A DNA stretch of 64,000 nt from a virus. Both the position numbers and the translations under genes were made by a program. The stretch is from positions 1 through 64,000 of the IMG/VR virus record IMGVR_UViG_3300023179_000104; one strand, written 5' to 3'. Of this stretch, positions 12,326 to 21,756 are shown piece after piece; position 1 is the stretch's first letter, and each line of letters opens with the position of its first letter. The notes under the pieces are model-generated. The model was given only the letters and a program-made list of their open reading frames with translations, was not told the origin of the DNA and made no database searches.

Positions 12326-13431
12326 TGGCAAGAAATCTTTACTTCACCCAAGGAACTGTAGGTGAACAAAATTTAGTTCAAGATCTTATTGATGAACACA
12401 TCAAGATTTATGGTATTGAATGTTATTATATTCCTAGAAAAATTTATGAAGATAAACTTTGGAAAGATATTTATTATTCGGAGTTTAAAGATAGTTATTT
12501 AATTGAAATGTATCTTGAGAACTTTGAAGGATTTGGTGGTAAAGGAGATATGCTTTCCAAGTTCGGATTGAAAGTTACTGATGAAATTACTCTCACAGTA
12601 TCACGTCGTCGTTGGAAAGATTTTGTAGATCTTTCTACTAATAAAATTGTACAAGGAAGACCCAATGATGGTGATCTTATTTTCTTTCCATTAAATCAAA
12701 ATGTATTTGAAATTAAATTTGTAGAGAATCAAAGTCCATTTTATCAACTAAATAAATTATATGTTTATACTTTAACATGTGAAATGTTTGAGTATGGTGA
12801 TAGCATTTTTGATACTGGAAATTCTAAAATTGATAATCTTGATAAAGAAAGTGGTGACTATCCTATTATTCTTAATGTTGGTGGTATCGGAAACTTTACT
12901 CCAGGAGAAAAGATTTTTGGGTCTAAATTTACAGCAACTGCTTCTGGAGCATTAGTAAGTAATTATCTTGGTACTATTACAGTAACTTCATCTGGTGCTG
13001 GATATGTAACTCCACCAGTAGTTTCTGTTTATGATGTGCAAGGTAATTTTATTGATTATGGTTCTTGTACTATTTCTGGTGGTAAAGTTAAATCAATAAC
13101 TGGTCCAACCGCAATCTATACATTTTCTGGTGTGCCATCAATTGTTATTGGAGCATCTCCTAAAGATTCAACTGCAACTGTTGCTACTTGGGATCCTGAT
13201 AATAGAACTGTCACTGTTGTTTACGCTAAAGGTGATTTTGCTGACGGCGAGCTTATCAAAGGAGAGACCTCCAAATCTGCTTGGAAAATTACTGAAACTG
13301 ATGACATTGATACTAGTGGTGGAACTGATTGGTCTGAAAATAGACAAATTGAAGATGCTGGAAATCTTCTTATTGATTTTTCTGAATCAAATCCATTTGG
13401 TAATTTTGGAGATATGGAGGAGTTATTCTAA
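12325..13431 (+). CDS. 14: Neck protein gp14 with beta-rich insertion
   Basis: A 368-residue protein with a start TARNLYFTQGTVGEQ-like (MARNLYFTQGTVGEQ), an IYGIECYYIPRK segment and a C-terminal ESNPFGNFGDMEE region, typical of T4-like gp14. T4 gp14 is about 256 residues. The surplus lies around residues 190-330, is rich in Ser/Thr/Gly, and contains a SSGAGYVTPPVVSV segment like repeats in many phage structural proteins, so it is probably an added beta domain. It overlaps genes 13 and 15 by one base each. Role: neck formation with gp13 after DNA packaging. Confidence 0.92.
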   Translation: MARNLYFTQGTVGEQNLVQDLIDEHIKIYGIECYYIPRKIYEDKLWKDIYYSEFKDSYLIEMYLENFEGFGGKGDMLSKFGLKVTDEITLTVSRRRWKDFVDLSTNKIVQGRPNDGDLIFFPLNQNVFEIKFVENQSPFYQLNKLYVYTLTCEMFEYGDSIFDTGNSKIDNLDKESGDYPIILNVGGIGNFTPGEKIFGSKFTATASGALVSNYLGTITVTSSGAGYVTPPVVSVYDVQGNFIDYGSCTISGGKVKSITGPTAIYTFSGVPSIVIGASPKDSTATVATWDPDNRTVTVVYAKGDFADGELIKGETSKSAWKITETDDIDTSGGTDWSENRQIEDAGNLLIDFSESNPFGNFGDMEELF

Positions 13432-14234
13432 TGTTAGGAAATTATTTTTACCACAAAATTATTAGAAAAACAGTTACCACATTTGGTACTCTGTTTAATA
13501 ATGTACAAATTAAAAAATATGATGCTGAAGGAAACTTGATAAAGCAAGAAAAGGTTCCTTTGGCATATGGACCTATGCAAAAATTTCTTGCTAGGTTAAA
13601 ACAAAATCCAGATATTGATAGAAATTTTACTATTAATGTGCCAAGATTATCATTTGAAATGACAGCAATTTCATATGATGGTAGTAGAAAAGTTCCTCCT
13701 ATTCAACAGAATAGAGTAATTAATGATGAAACTAAAGGATATGATGTGCAGTATATGCCTGTTCCTTATAATGTTGAATTTGAATTAGGTATCATCACAA
13801 AATCACAAGATGATGCTTTGCAAATTCTTGAACAAATTCTTCCTTTCTTTCAACCACAATTTACTGTAACTATTGAAATGATTTCTGAAATGAATGAAAA
13901 TCGTGACATTCCTATCATATTAAATAGTGTTGACTTTAATGATGAATATGAAGGTGACTTAATGGAGCGCAGAACTATTACCTATACATTAAGATTTACA
14001 GCAAAAACTTATCTGTATGGTCCTATTAGTTCTGGTGATATCATTAAGAAATCTATTTCCAATATCAATATTGGTGATAAAGTTACAAATTCTAGAGTTC
14101 TTAAATATCAAGTAGAACCAGAAGCAATTACAGATTTGAATAATGATAATGTAATAAATGCTGCAGATACAGCATTGCTAACAGCAGAAGATGATTTTGG
14201 GTTCAACGAGGGGGTAACATATTATGGACCATAA
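13431..14234 (+). CDS. 15: Tail sheath stabiliser / tail terminator gp15
   Basis: A 267-residue protein (272 in T4) with the family N-terminus LGNYFYHKIIRKTVTTFGTLF and the SRKVPPIQQNRV segment. In T4, gp15 caps the tail and binds the neck. The last ~33 residues carry an unusual acidic motif at residues 235-246 (DLNNDNVINAAD) that looks like a calcium-binding dockerin/EF-hand loop. Gene 16 starts inside its final codons (11-base overlap). Family call is firm; calcium binding is inferred. Confidence 0.93.
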   Translation: MLGNYFYHKIIRKTVTTFGTLFNNVQIKKYDAEGNLIKQEKVPLAYGPMQKFLARLKQNPDIDRNFTINVPRLSFEMTAISYDGSRKVPPIQQNRVINDETKGYDVQYMPVPYNVEFELGIITKSQDDALQILEQILPFFQPQFTVTIEMISEMNENRDIPIILNSVDFNDEYEGDLMERRTITYTLRFTAKTYLYGPISSGDIIKKSISNINIGDKVTNSRVLKYQVEPEAITDLNNDNVINAADTALLTAEDDFGFNEGVTYYGP

Positions 14235-14646
14235 ATTTAAAGAAAATATGGAAGATCTTTTTGATATTGAACCTATAGAAGCAGAAGCAGAAATTGTTTC
14301 TTCCGAACCTTCTATTCAAAATGCAGATGATATTGATACAGATTATAAGTATGCTCGTAATGAATTATATGAATTAATTAAGAAAGGACAAGTTGCCATT
14401 GATGAATTGATTGATGTTGCTCGTAGTAGTAATCATCCTAGAGCATATGAGGTTGCATTTCAAGGCATTAAAAATGTTGCTGATATTACAGATAAGTTAG
14501 CAGATCTTCAAAAAAAGATGAAAGATATTAAAACAGAAAATAAAAAATCTTCTCCAACAACTGTTAACAATACTATGTTTGTTGGGTCAACTGCAGATCT
14601 TGCAAAGATGCTTAAAAATGCATCAAAAAACCTAAATAATCAATAA
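14224..14646 (+). CDS. 16: Terminase small subunit gp16
   Basis: A 140-residue, highly charged, helical protein (164 in T4) with a YARNELYELIKKGQ segment and a HPRAYEVAFQGIKNVADI segment that is typical of T4-like small terminases. It would form a ring that recognises DNA and regulates the gp17 motor during headful packaging. It follows gp15 with an overlap. Two small genes separate it from gene 17. Confidence 0.9.
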   Translation: MDHKFKENMEDLFDIEPIEAEAEIVSSEPSIQNADDIDTDYKYARNELYELIKKGQVAIDELIDVARSSNHPRAYEVAFQGIKNVADITDKLADLQKKMKDIKTENKKSSPTTVNNTMFVGSTADLAKMLKNASKNLNNQ

Positions 14647-14658
14647 AAGGAAATTAAG

Positions 14659-14928
14659 ATGAGAGTTAAACTATTAGGAACAGCAGTAACACTGACAACT
14701 ACTCCTTCTGTTATCGCAGCAACTGCAGTTGATGTTTTAGTTGTTCATCAATCTGGTGGTAGTGCTGCTAGAACTATAACACTTTATGAAAATGATGGAA
14801 CCACTGTAGTTGGTTCATATTTTCAAAATCCTGGTTCACAAATTGTTTTACATATCAAAGCAAATCAAAAATTGAAAGTGGATTCAGCATCTGATGTTCA
14901 TGTTACCCCAATAGGTTATTTTTCATAA
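14659..14928 (+). CDS. Small beta-rich virion-type protein, function unknown
   Basis: An 89-residue protein preceded by AAGGAAA, with no Cys, few charges, and predicted beta strands (ITLYENDGTTVVGSY, IVLHIKANQKLKV). Its composition resembles phage head-decoration or accessory structural proteins. Its place between genes 16 and 17 suggests a late virion gene. I do not recognise the family. Confidence 0.65.
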   Translation: MRVKLLGTAVTLTTTPSVIAATAVDVLVVHQSGGSAARTITLYENDGTTVVGSYFQNPGSQIVLHIKANQKLKVDSASDVHVTPIGYFS

Positions 14929-14950
14929 GAAAAAAAACTGTTTTACTACC

Positions 14951-15514
14951 ATGAAAATTTTCAAAAAATTTAGAAACCAACTTAAAGAAGATCATATTCC
15001 TATTGCTATGGGTAAGATGCTTGATAGTGAAGGTGCGATGATTAAAAATCAACTTGAAACGATTGAAAGATCTGTAGAACTTCTCAGAGCACAAATCAAA
15101 TCAGATGATATGCAGATCCCAGCATGGGTTCAAGCAAAGGTCACTCTTGCCACAGAAAACATTCTTACATGTGCTAATTACATGGCAGGTAAAGATGAAG
15201 AAGTTAAAGAAGAAATTGATCTAGAACTAAATAAACTATCCTTTAAGGAGTTTTTAGAACTAGATGAAGGAGCAGCTTGGACCAGAAAATCTGGAAAAAA
15301 TAAAAATGGTGGACTTAACGAAAAAGGAAGAAAATCTTACGAACGTGAACATCCTGGAAGCGACCTTAAGGCACCTTCAAAAAAGATTGGAAATCCCCGC
15401 AGGGCATCATTCTGTGCAAGAATGAAAGGTATGAAAGCAAAATTAACTTCAAGTAAAACTGCCAAAGATCCTGATAGCAGAATTAATAAATCATTGAGAG
15501 CTTGGAATTGTTAA
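14951..15514 (+). CDS. Conserved cyanophage-type protein, helical N-part plus DUF6321-like C-part
   Basis: A 187-residue protein in two parts. Residues about 18-90 (MGKMLDSEGAMIKNQLETIE, then IPAWVQAKVTLATENI) are helical and match a protein widespread beside T4-like structural genes. Residues about 107-187 match a DUF6321-like module: a WTRKSGKNKNGGLNEKGRKS segment, a REHPGS segment, an RRASFCARMKGM segment and a basic end. The C-part looks nucleic-acid or assembly related, but its function is unknown. It precedes the gene 17 late promoter. Confidence 0.7.
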   Translation: MKIFKKFRNQLKEDHIPIAMGKMLDSEGAMIKNQLETIERSVELLRAQIKSDDMQIPAWVQAKVTLATENILTCANYMAGKDEEVKEEIDLELNKLSFKEFLELDEGAAWTRKSGKNKNGGLNEKGRKSYEREHPGSDLKAPSKKIGNPRRASFCARMKGMKAKLTSSKTAKDPDSRINKSLRAWNC

Positions 15515-15518
15515 TTTT

Positions 15519-15526
15519 TATAAATA
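15519..15526 (+). promoter_or_regulatory. T4-type late promoter for gene 17
   Basis: Exact TATAAATA, 21 bases before the gp17 ATG, right after the stop of the preceding gene. Only a short leader with no strong ribosome binding site follows. Confidence 0.75.
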
Positions 15527-15546
15527 TTGAAATTTGCTAAAATAGT

Positions 15547-17214
15547 ATGTCTCAAAATCAAGTATATAAAGGTTCGCCTAATCTTAAAGCAGCGAATGTG
15601 CAAATTCAATTCACACCCAAACAAATTGAGGAATGGTTAAAATGTAAAGATAATCCTGTGTATTTTACAAAAAATTATATTAAAATTGTTTCTCTTGATG
15701 AAGGTTTAGTTCCTTTTGCAATGTGGGATTTTCAAGAGGATATGATTCGTAAATTTCATAAGAACCGTTTTAATATTGCTAAACTTCCTAGACAGACAGG
15801 AAAATCCACCACAGTGGTCTCCTACCTTCTACACTACGCTTTGTTTAATGATAATGTCAATATAGGTATTCTTGCAAACAAACTCTCAACCTCACGAGAA
15901 CTGCTTGGTAGATTGCAGTTGGCATATGAGAACCTTCCTAAGTGGATGCAGCAAGGTATCATATCATGGAATAAAGGTTCATTAGAATTAGAAAATGGTT
16001 CTAAAATTATGGCGGCATCTACCTCAAGTTCTGCTGTGCGAGGAATGTCATTCAATATTATTTTTCTTGACGAATTTGCATTCGTTCCTACGCATATAGC
16101 TGAACAGTTCTTTAGTTCAGTATATCCTACTATTTCTTCTGGTACAAAAACTAAAGTTATTATCATCTCTACACCAAACGGGATGAACATGTTTTACAAA
16201 CTTTGGCATGATGCTGAACGTGGTAAGAACGAATATATTACTACTGAAGTTCACTGGTCTCAAGTTCCTGGAAGAGATGCTAAATGGAAGGAGCAGACAA
16301 TTGCAAACACTTCACAAAGACAATTTACTCAAGAATTTGAATGTGAATTCTTAGGATCAGTTGATACTTTAATTGCCGCAAGCAAACTTCGTACAATGGT
16401 TTATGATGATCCTATTAAATCTTCTGCTGGGTTGGATGTTTACGAAGAACCAAAAGAAGATAACGATTATATTATGACTGTTGACGTTGCCAGAGGAACT
16501 GGAAACGATTATTCTGCTTTTGTAGTATTTGATATTACAAAATTTCCATATAAAATTGTTGCTAAGTATAGAAATAATGAAATTAAAGCAATTATTTTTC
16601 CCACAATTATTGAGCAAGTAGCAAAATCTTATAATAAAGCATACATTTTAACTGAAGTTAATGATATTGGTGATCAAGTTGCATCAATGATACACTTTGA
16701 TCTTGAGTATGATCACGTTCTTATGTGTGCTATGAGAGGTCGTGCTGGTCAAATTGTTGGTACTGGGTTCTCTGGAAAGAAAACTCAATTAGGAGTAAAG
16801 ATGTCCAAAACTGTTAAAAAAATTGGATGCTTAAATTTAAAAACATTTATTGAAGATGATAAGTTAATGATATCAGATTATGATACCATTAGTGAATTAA
16901 CAACTTTTATTCAAAAAAATAATTCATTTGAAGCAGAAGAAGGTTGTCATGATGACCTTGCAATGTGTCTAGTTATTTTTTGTTGGCTTGCTGTTCAAGA
17001 TTACTTCAAAGAAATGACGGACAATGATGTTCGTAAAAGAATTTATGAAGAACAGAAAAATCAAATTGAACAAGATATGTCACCTTTCGGATTTATTTCT
17101 GATGGTTTAAATGATGAAGAAAAAACTTTTGTGGATGTAAATGGTGACCGTTGGTACTTAGATGAATATGGAGATGTGTCAAACGAATTTACTTATATGA
17201 GCACATACCTTTGA
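15547..17214 (+). CDS. 17: Terminase large subunit gp17
   Basis: A 555-residue packaging motor (610 in T4). The N-terminal ATPase shows Walker A PRQTGKST at residues 81-88, Walker B LDEF (D175-E176) and coupling motif STPNG at about 208-212. The C-terminal RNase H-fold nuclease shows D313 (VDVARG), E370/D373 (LTEVNDIGD) and D469-D470 (CHDDLAM). It pumps DNA into the prohead through the gp20 portal and cuts the concatemer. It has its own late promoter. All catalytic residues are present, so it should be active. Confidence 0.96.
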   Translation: MSQNQVYKGSPNLKAANVQIQFTPKQIEEWLKCKDNPVYFTKNYIKIVSLDEGLVPFAMWDFQEDMIRKFHKNRFNIAKLPRQTGKSTTVVSYLLHYALFNDNVNIGILANKLSTSRELLGRLQLAYENLPKWMQQGIISWNKGSLELENGSKIMAASTSSSAVRGMSFNIIFLDEFAFVPTHIAEQFFSSVYPTISSGTKTKVIIISTPNGMNMFYKLWHDAERGKNEYITTEVHWSQVPGRDAKWKEQTIANTSQRQFTQEFECEFLGSVDTLIAASKLRTMVYDDPIKSSAGLDVYEEPKEDNDYIMTVDVARGTGNDYSAFVVFDITKFPYKIVAKYRNNEIKAIIFPTIIEQVAKSYNKAYILTEVNDIGDQVASMIHFDLEYDHVLMCAMRGRAGQIVGTGFSGKKTQLGVKMSKTVKKIGCLNLKTFIEDDKLMISDYDTISELTTFIQKNNSFEAEEGCHDDLAMCLVIFCWLAVQDYFKEMTDNDVRKRIYEEQKNQIEQDMSPFGFISDGLNDEEKTFVDVNGDRWYLDEYGDVSNEFTYMSTYL

Positions 17215-17226
17215 AATAGAGTAATT

Positions 17227-17234
17227 TATAAATA
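17227..17234 (+). promoter_or_regulatory. T4-type late promoter for gene 18
   Basis: Exact TATAAATA in the 55-base gap between genes 17 and 18. TAGGGG lies before the ATG at 17270. Confidence 0.8.
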
Positions 17235-17269
17235 AGTTTAGAATAAAATTTGAACTTTAGGGGTAACAG

Positions 17270-19222
17270 ATGGCAACACAATTATCGCCAGGTATTGTTG
17301 TTCAGGAGCGTGACTTTACAAATTCTCGTCTTCAAGAAACAATTACAAATATTGGAGCTATTGCTGGTCCTTTTACAAAGGGCGAAGTTGGAGTAGCAAA
17401 GCTTATTACAACTGAGAAAGATTTAGTCGCAACATTTGGCAAACCAACTGCCGATAATTATGAATATTGGTTCACTGCTTCTGAGTTTTTGAACTATGGA
17501 GGAAATCTTCAAATAGCAAGAATTTCTTCTTCTAACACATCATATCTTACAAATGCTAATGCAACAGGTGCTGTAGCAAGTGGAATTGCTTCTATAAAAA
17601 TTAATAATCTTTCTGATTATGAAGCAAGTGTAGAAAATACCACTCAAAATTATAGATTTGCTGCAAAAAATCCTGGTTCGTGGGGGAATAGTTTAAAAGT
17701 AGCAATTATTGATAAAGGTGCAGATCAAATTATCACTCTTGCTTCTGGAGTTTCGTTTGCTCAAGGTGCTACTGTAACTAACGGAGTTGCGACTGGTAAA
17801 GCATATGTATCAAACAGTGGCGATACAACTAAAGTTGCTGTTGTATTAAATGCGGGTTCAGTTAAATTTGATTCGGCAACAACTATTTCTGGCGCTTTAG
17901 TTTCTTCAGTAACAGATTGGTACGATGAGCAATATGCTGTTACTGGAACAATTAAATGGAATTCTATTGCTCCACGTCCTGGAACTTCTCCTTATGCAGC
18001 ATCTAAAGGTGGTGCTAATGATGAAATTCACGTAGTCGTAATTGATAGTGATGGTTCAATTACAGGATCAGCAAATTCAATTATTGAAAAACTTTTGTAT
18101 CTTTCCAAAGCATCTGATGCTAAAACAACTGAAGGAGAAGTTAACTTTTATAAAAGAGTTATTAAAGGTCGTTCAGAATATGTTTATTTGGGATCACACG
18201 AAACATCTTATGAATATGAACCTGCGGGATCAGTAGCAATTTCAGATACTGCGCTTGCGTCATCAACGTTTAAATTTGTTGGTCCTAAATCTTATGCATT
18301 TGCTGCTGGCACTGATTATCAAAATTATAATATAGGAAACGAAACTCAAACTTATATTGATGTTTTTGCTGATGTAGAAACATTGCCTATTGATTATATT
18401 CTTTCTGGACCAACAACTTCAAGCAAAGCAAGTGCATTAATCAATCTTGCTTCATCTAGAAAAGATTGTATTGCATTTATTTCTCCTAAAAGATCTGATC
18501 TTATTGGAAGTGATGCTTCTACAACAGCAGCACAGAAAAATAATGTAGTCAAATTTTTTGAATCAATCAGTGATAGTTCTTCTTATGCTGTATTTGATAA
18601 CAATTATAAGTACATTTATGACAGATTTAATGATGTTTATCGTTGGATTCCTTGTAGTGCTGACCTTGCTGGGTTGTGTGTAAATACTTCCGCTATTTCA
18701 GAACCTTGGTATTCTCCTGCTGGTTTCAATAGAGGAAATCTTCGCAACGCAATTAAAATTGCATTCAACCCAAATAAAGATCAAAGAGATGAATTATATG
18801 CTAAGCGTGTAAATCCAATCGTATCATTTACTGGACAGGGTGTTGTTCTTTATGGAGATAAAACTGCGCTTCGCAGTCCAAGTGCATTTGATAGAATTAA
18901 CGTTCGTCGTTTGTTTCTTATTCTTGAAAGAACAATTAAAGATTTTTCAAAAAATGTTTTGTTTGAATTAAATGATGAAACAACACGCAATAATTTTACT
19001 ACTCAAGTAAACAATTATCTGCGTGATATTCAAGCAAGAAGAGGTCTTACCGATTTCCTTGTAGTTGCTGATGCTTCTAACAATACACCTAGCGTGATTG
19101 ACAGAAATGAATTTGTTGCAGACATCTATATCAAGCCAAGTCGCTCTATTAATTTCATTACTCTTTCTTTTGTTGCTACCCGCACTGGAGTAAGTTTTGA
19201 TGAAGTAATCGGCAGAGTTTGA
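17270..19222 (+). CDS. 18: Tail sheath protein gp18
   Basis: A 650-residue protein (659 in T4). The N-terminus LSPGIVVQERDFTN and GAIAGPFTKGEVG are the standard contractile-sheath opening. The C-terminal half holds a WIPCSADLAGL segment and a SPAGFNRGNLRN segment (the conserved W-x-P-x-G region) and ends with a ~120-residue conserved domain (KDFSKNVLFELND). It polymerises around the gp19 tube and contracts at infection. It is one of the most strongly expressed late products, in line with a dedicated late promoter. Confidence 0.96.
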   Translation: MATQLSPGIVVQERDFTNSRLQETITNIGAIAGPFTKGEVGVAKLITTEKDLVATFGKPTADNYEYWFTASEFLNYGGNLQIARISSSNTSYLTNANATGAVASGIASIKINNLSDYEASVENTTQNYRFAAKNPGSWGNSLKVAIIDKGADQIITLASGVSFAQGATVTNGVATGKAYVSNSGDTTKVAVVLNAGSVKFDSATTISGALVSSVTDWYDEQYAVTGTIKWNSIAPRPGTSPYAASKGGANDEIHVVVIDSDGSITGSANSIIEKLLYLSKASDAKTTEGEVNFYKRVIKGRSEYVYLGSHETSYEYEPAGSVAISDTALASSTFKFVGPKSYAFAAGTDYQNYNIGNETQTYIDVFADVETLPIDYILSGPTTSSKASALINLASSRKDCIAFISPKRSDLIGSDASTTAAQKNNVVKFFESISDSSSYAVFDNNYKYIYDRFNDVYRWIPCSADLAGLCVNTSAISEPWYSPAGFNRGNLRNAIKIAFNPNKDQRDELYAKRVNPIVSFTGQGVVLYGDKTALRSPSAFDRINVRRLFLILERTIKDFSKNVLFELNDETTRNNFTTQVNNYLRDIQARRGLTDFLVVADASNNTPSVIDRNEFVADIYIKPSRSINFITLSFVATRTGVSFDEVIGRV

Positions 19223-19228
19223 TTATAA

Positions 19229-19236
19229 AATAAATA
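19229..19236 (+). promoter_or_regulatory. Late-promoter-like AATAAATA before gene 19
   Basis: Seven of eight bases match TATAAATA. It lies 22 bases before the gene 19 ATG, with AAGGAGA as ribosome binding site between them. Confidence 0.45.
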
Positions 19237-19258
19237 AACATAAGGAGATAATCAAACA

Positions 19259-19858
19259 ATGGCAAACTTAACTCAGTTTAAAGGAAAAATTGGATATGGC
19301 ATTCGCCCCAATTTGTTTCAAGTTTCAATTCCAACAGCACCAACAGCAACAACTTTAGCAACAAGTTACGCTGAAAATTTCACATTTCTTTGTCGTTCAG
19401 CTGGTATTCCAGCATCAAGCGTAGGTACTGTAGAAGTTCCTTTTAGAGGAAGAGTTATCAAACTTCCTGGAGATAGAACATTTGAAGCTTGGACAATAAC
19501 TATATTTGGAGACGAGAATTTAAAACTTAGAAGTTATTTTGAGAAATGGTTGGATGTATTAAATGAGCACACAAGTGGTGCTGGTTATACTAATTCAGCA
19601 AATTATTCTGCAACTCTTCAAGTTGATCAATTGTTTAGAGGTAGTGGTAAAGGAAGTCAAACAGGTAATGAAAAACCTCATTCAGTGATTAGATCTTATC
19701 AATTTATAAATTCTTTTCCAACTAATGTTTCACAAATTGATTTGTCTTATGATAACAATAATAGCATTGCTGAATATACTGTAGAATTTCAATATGATTA
19801 TTGGATTACTTCTGCTGTATCTAATGGAACTGCTACTATCGGTAATGACACTATTTAA
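19259..19858 (+). CDS. 19: Tail tube protein gp19
   Basis: A 199-residue protein (163 in T4) with LTQFKGKIGYGIRPNLFQVS, a CRSAGIPASSVGTVEVPFRG segment and RTFEAWTITIFGDE, the family signature. It forms the inner tube inside the gp18 sheath. A strong AAGGAG lies 10 bases before the ATG. The Gly/Ser-rich loop near residues 125-140 accounts for much of the extra length. Confidence 0.94.
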   Translation: MANLTQFKGKIGYGIRPNLFQVSIPTAPTATTLATSYAENFTFLCRSAGIPASSVGTVEVPFRGRVIKLPGDRTFEAWTITIFGDENLKLRSYFEKWLDVLNEHTSGAGYTNSANYSATLQVDQLFRGSGKGSQTGNEKPHSVIRSYQFINSFPTNVSQIDLSYDNNNSIAEYTVEFQYDYWITSAVSNGTATIGNDTI

Positions 19859-19892
19859 ACAAACTAAATAATATAAGGTTTGAAATTATAAA

Positions 19893-21539
19893 ATGGCTGA
19901 ATTGTTTGGATTTTCGTTAGATAAAAATAGCGAAAAGAAAAAAAAGCAGCAGGGACAATTATCTCCTGTTGCTCCTAATAATGATGATGGCACTGTAACA
20001 ATCTCTGCTGGAGGTTATTACGGTCAGTATGTTGATATTGAAGGAATTTCAAAAAATGAATTTGAAATGATCCGCAAGTATCGTGAAGTATCTTTACACC
20101 CAGAAGTAGATGGTGCTATTGATGAAGTAGTAAATGAAGCCATTGTTTCAGATTTAGATGATTCCCCAGTGGAAATTGAATTATCTAATCTTGAAGTTGG
20201 CGAAAATATTAAAAAAAGAATTCGTGAAGAATTTAAAGAAATTAAACGTTTATTGCAATTTGATAAAAAAGCATATCAAATGTTCCGTCGTTGGTATATT
20301 GATGGAAGATTATATTATCATAAAATAATTGATGTAAATAAACCTGGAGAAGGTATTAAAGAAATTCGTTATATTGATCCTCTTAAAATTAAAAAAATGA
20401 GAGAGGTAAAAAAACCAGACAGACCTCCCACTAATCAATTAGCACAAGTTGATTTTGGTGAAATCAAAGAATATTATTTATTTAATCCTAAAGGTATTTT
20501 TACGAGTACATCTACAGTACAAGGTCCTAGAGATTATATGGGGATCAAAATTTCTATAGATGCTATCACATTTGTTCCTTCTGGATTGATGGATCTTAAT
20601 TTAAATATTCCACTTTCATATCTTCACAAGGCACTTAAAGCGATTAATCAATTGAGAATGATTGAAGATTCTCTAGTTATCTATCGTTTGTCTCGTGCTC
20701 CAGAAAGAAGAATTTTTTATATTGATGTAGGTAATCTTCCTAAAGTAAAAGCAGAACAGTACCTTAGAGAGGTTATGTCGCGCTATAGAAATAAACTTGT
20801 ATATGATGCTAGTACAGGCGAAATTCGTGATGACAAGAAATTTATGAGCATGTTAGAGGATTTTTGGCTGCCTCGCAGAGAAGGTGGCAGAGGTACTGAA
20901 ATTACTACTCTTCCTGGTGCTCAAAACTTAGGTGAACTTAAAGACGTTGAATATTTCAAAAAAAAACTTTATGGTTCTTTAAATTTACCACCTTCAAGAG
21001 TTGGTGAAGATAATTCTTTTACTATTGGAAAATCTGATAATATTTTAAGAGATGAAATTAAATTTGTTAAATTCGTAGGAAGACTTAGAAAACAATTTGC
21101 GTATTTATTTAATGATATTTTAAAAACTCAATTAGTTCTTAAAAATGTAATTGCATTAGATGATTGGGAAACAATGGAAGAACATATTCAATATGACTTC
21201 TTATTTGACAATCATTTCTCTGAATTAAAAGATATTGAAATGATGAATGAGCGTTTAAATCTTGTAAATCAAGTTCAACCATTCATGGGAGTTTATTTCT
21301 CTAACGAATATGTCAAGAGAGAAATTTTAAAACAAACTGATCAAATTATTGTTGATATGAACAATCAAATTAAATCGGAAAAAAAATCTGGTGAACTTAT
21401 GGATATTCCTATAGCACCAGTAGAACCAGATCCAATGGCAACGCCACCTCCAAAAAATGGACCTAAAGAAACTAAACCAAAAGATTCTTTGAAACCACAA
21501 TCTTCTAATAAGGTTGCGTCAAAAGATTTTATGAAATAA
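19893..21539 (+). CDS. 20: Portal vertex protein gp20
   Basis: A 548-residue protein (524 in T4). Family segments include GISKNEFEMIRKYREVSLHP, IDEVVNEAI, RRWYIDGRLYYHKIID, YIDPLKIKKM and LEDFWLPRREGGRGTEI. It forms the dodecameric ring for DNA entry, initiates prohead assembly and docks gp17. The C-terminal ~40 residues are Pro/Lys rich and disordered-looking. Gene 20 is a standard diversity marker for cyanomyoviruses. Confidence 0.95.
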   Translation: MAELFGFSLDKNSEKKKKQQGQLSPVAPNNDDGTVTISAGGYYGQYVDIEGISKNEFEMIRKYREVSLHPEVDGAIDEVVNEAIVSDLDDSPVEIELSNLEVGENIKKRIREEFKEIKRLLQFDKKAYQMFRRWYIDGRLYYHKIIDVNKPGEGIKEIRYIDPLKIKKMREVKKPDRPPTNQLAQVDFGEIKEYYLFNPKGIFTSTSTVQGPRDYMGIKISIDAITFVPSGLMDLNLNIPLSYLHKALKAINQLRMIEDSLVIYRLSRAPERRIFYIDVGNLPKVKAEQYLREVMSRYRNKLVYDASTGEIRDDKKFMSMLEDFWLPRREGGRGTEITTLPGAQNLGELKDVEYFKKKLYGSLNLPPSRVGEDNSFTIGKSDNILRDEIKFVKFVGRLRKQFAYLFNDILKTQLVLKNVIALDDWETMEEHIQYDFLFDNHFSELKDIEMMNERLNLVNQVQPFMGVYFSNEYVKREILKQTDQIIVDMNNQIKSEKKSGELMDIPIAPVEPDPMATPPPKNGPKETKPKDSLKPQSSNKVASKDFMK

Positions 21540-21542
21540 ATA
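21535..21542 (+). promoter_or_regulatory. Late-promoter-like AATAAATA before the gene 21 pair
   Basis: Seven of eight bases match TATAAATA. It overlaps the gp20 stop codon, 20 bases before the ATG at 21562, followed by GAAGGAGA. Confidence 0.4.
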
Positions 21543-21561
21543 GAAGGAGAACATTAAAAAA

Positions 21562-21756
21562 ATGACCATTACTAAAGAATTAATTGATAAAATTGTAAAT
21601 GGCAAAAATGTTAATGCTTCAAATGAAGTTATTGATATTTTATATCATAAAGCAATTTCACAATTAGATGATTATAAGCAACAAGTTGCATTACAATTGA
21701 TGAATACAAAAACGGAAGAACAAATTATTAAAAATTCAATCGAAAAAGAAGAATGA
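21562..21756 (+). CDS. Small protein between genes 20 and 21, possible prohead-core protein
   Basis: A 64-residue helical, Lys/Glu-rich protein preceded by AGAAGGAGA. In T4 the interval between genes 20 and 21 holds the small prohead-core genes 67 and 68, and this gene has the same place and size class. It overlaps gene 21 by four bases (ATGA), so it is coupled to the protease. Core function is inferred from position alone; no sequence motif proves it. Confidence 0.65.
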   Translation: MTITKELIDKIVNGKNVNASNEVIDILYHKAISQLDDYKQQVALQLMNTKTEEQIIKNSIEKEE

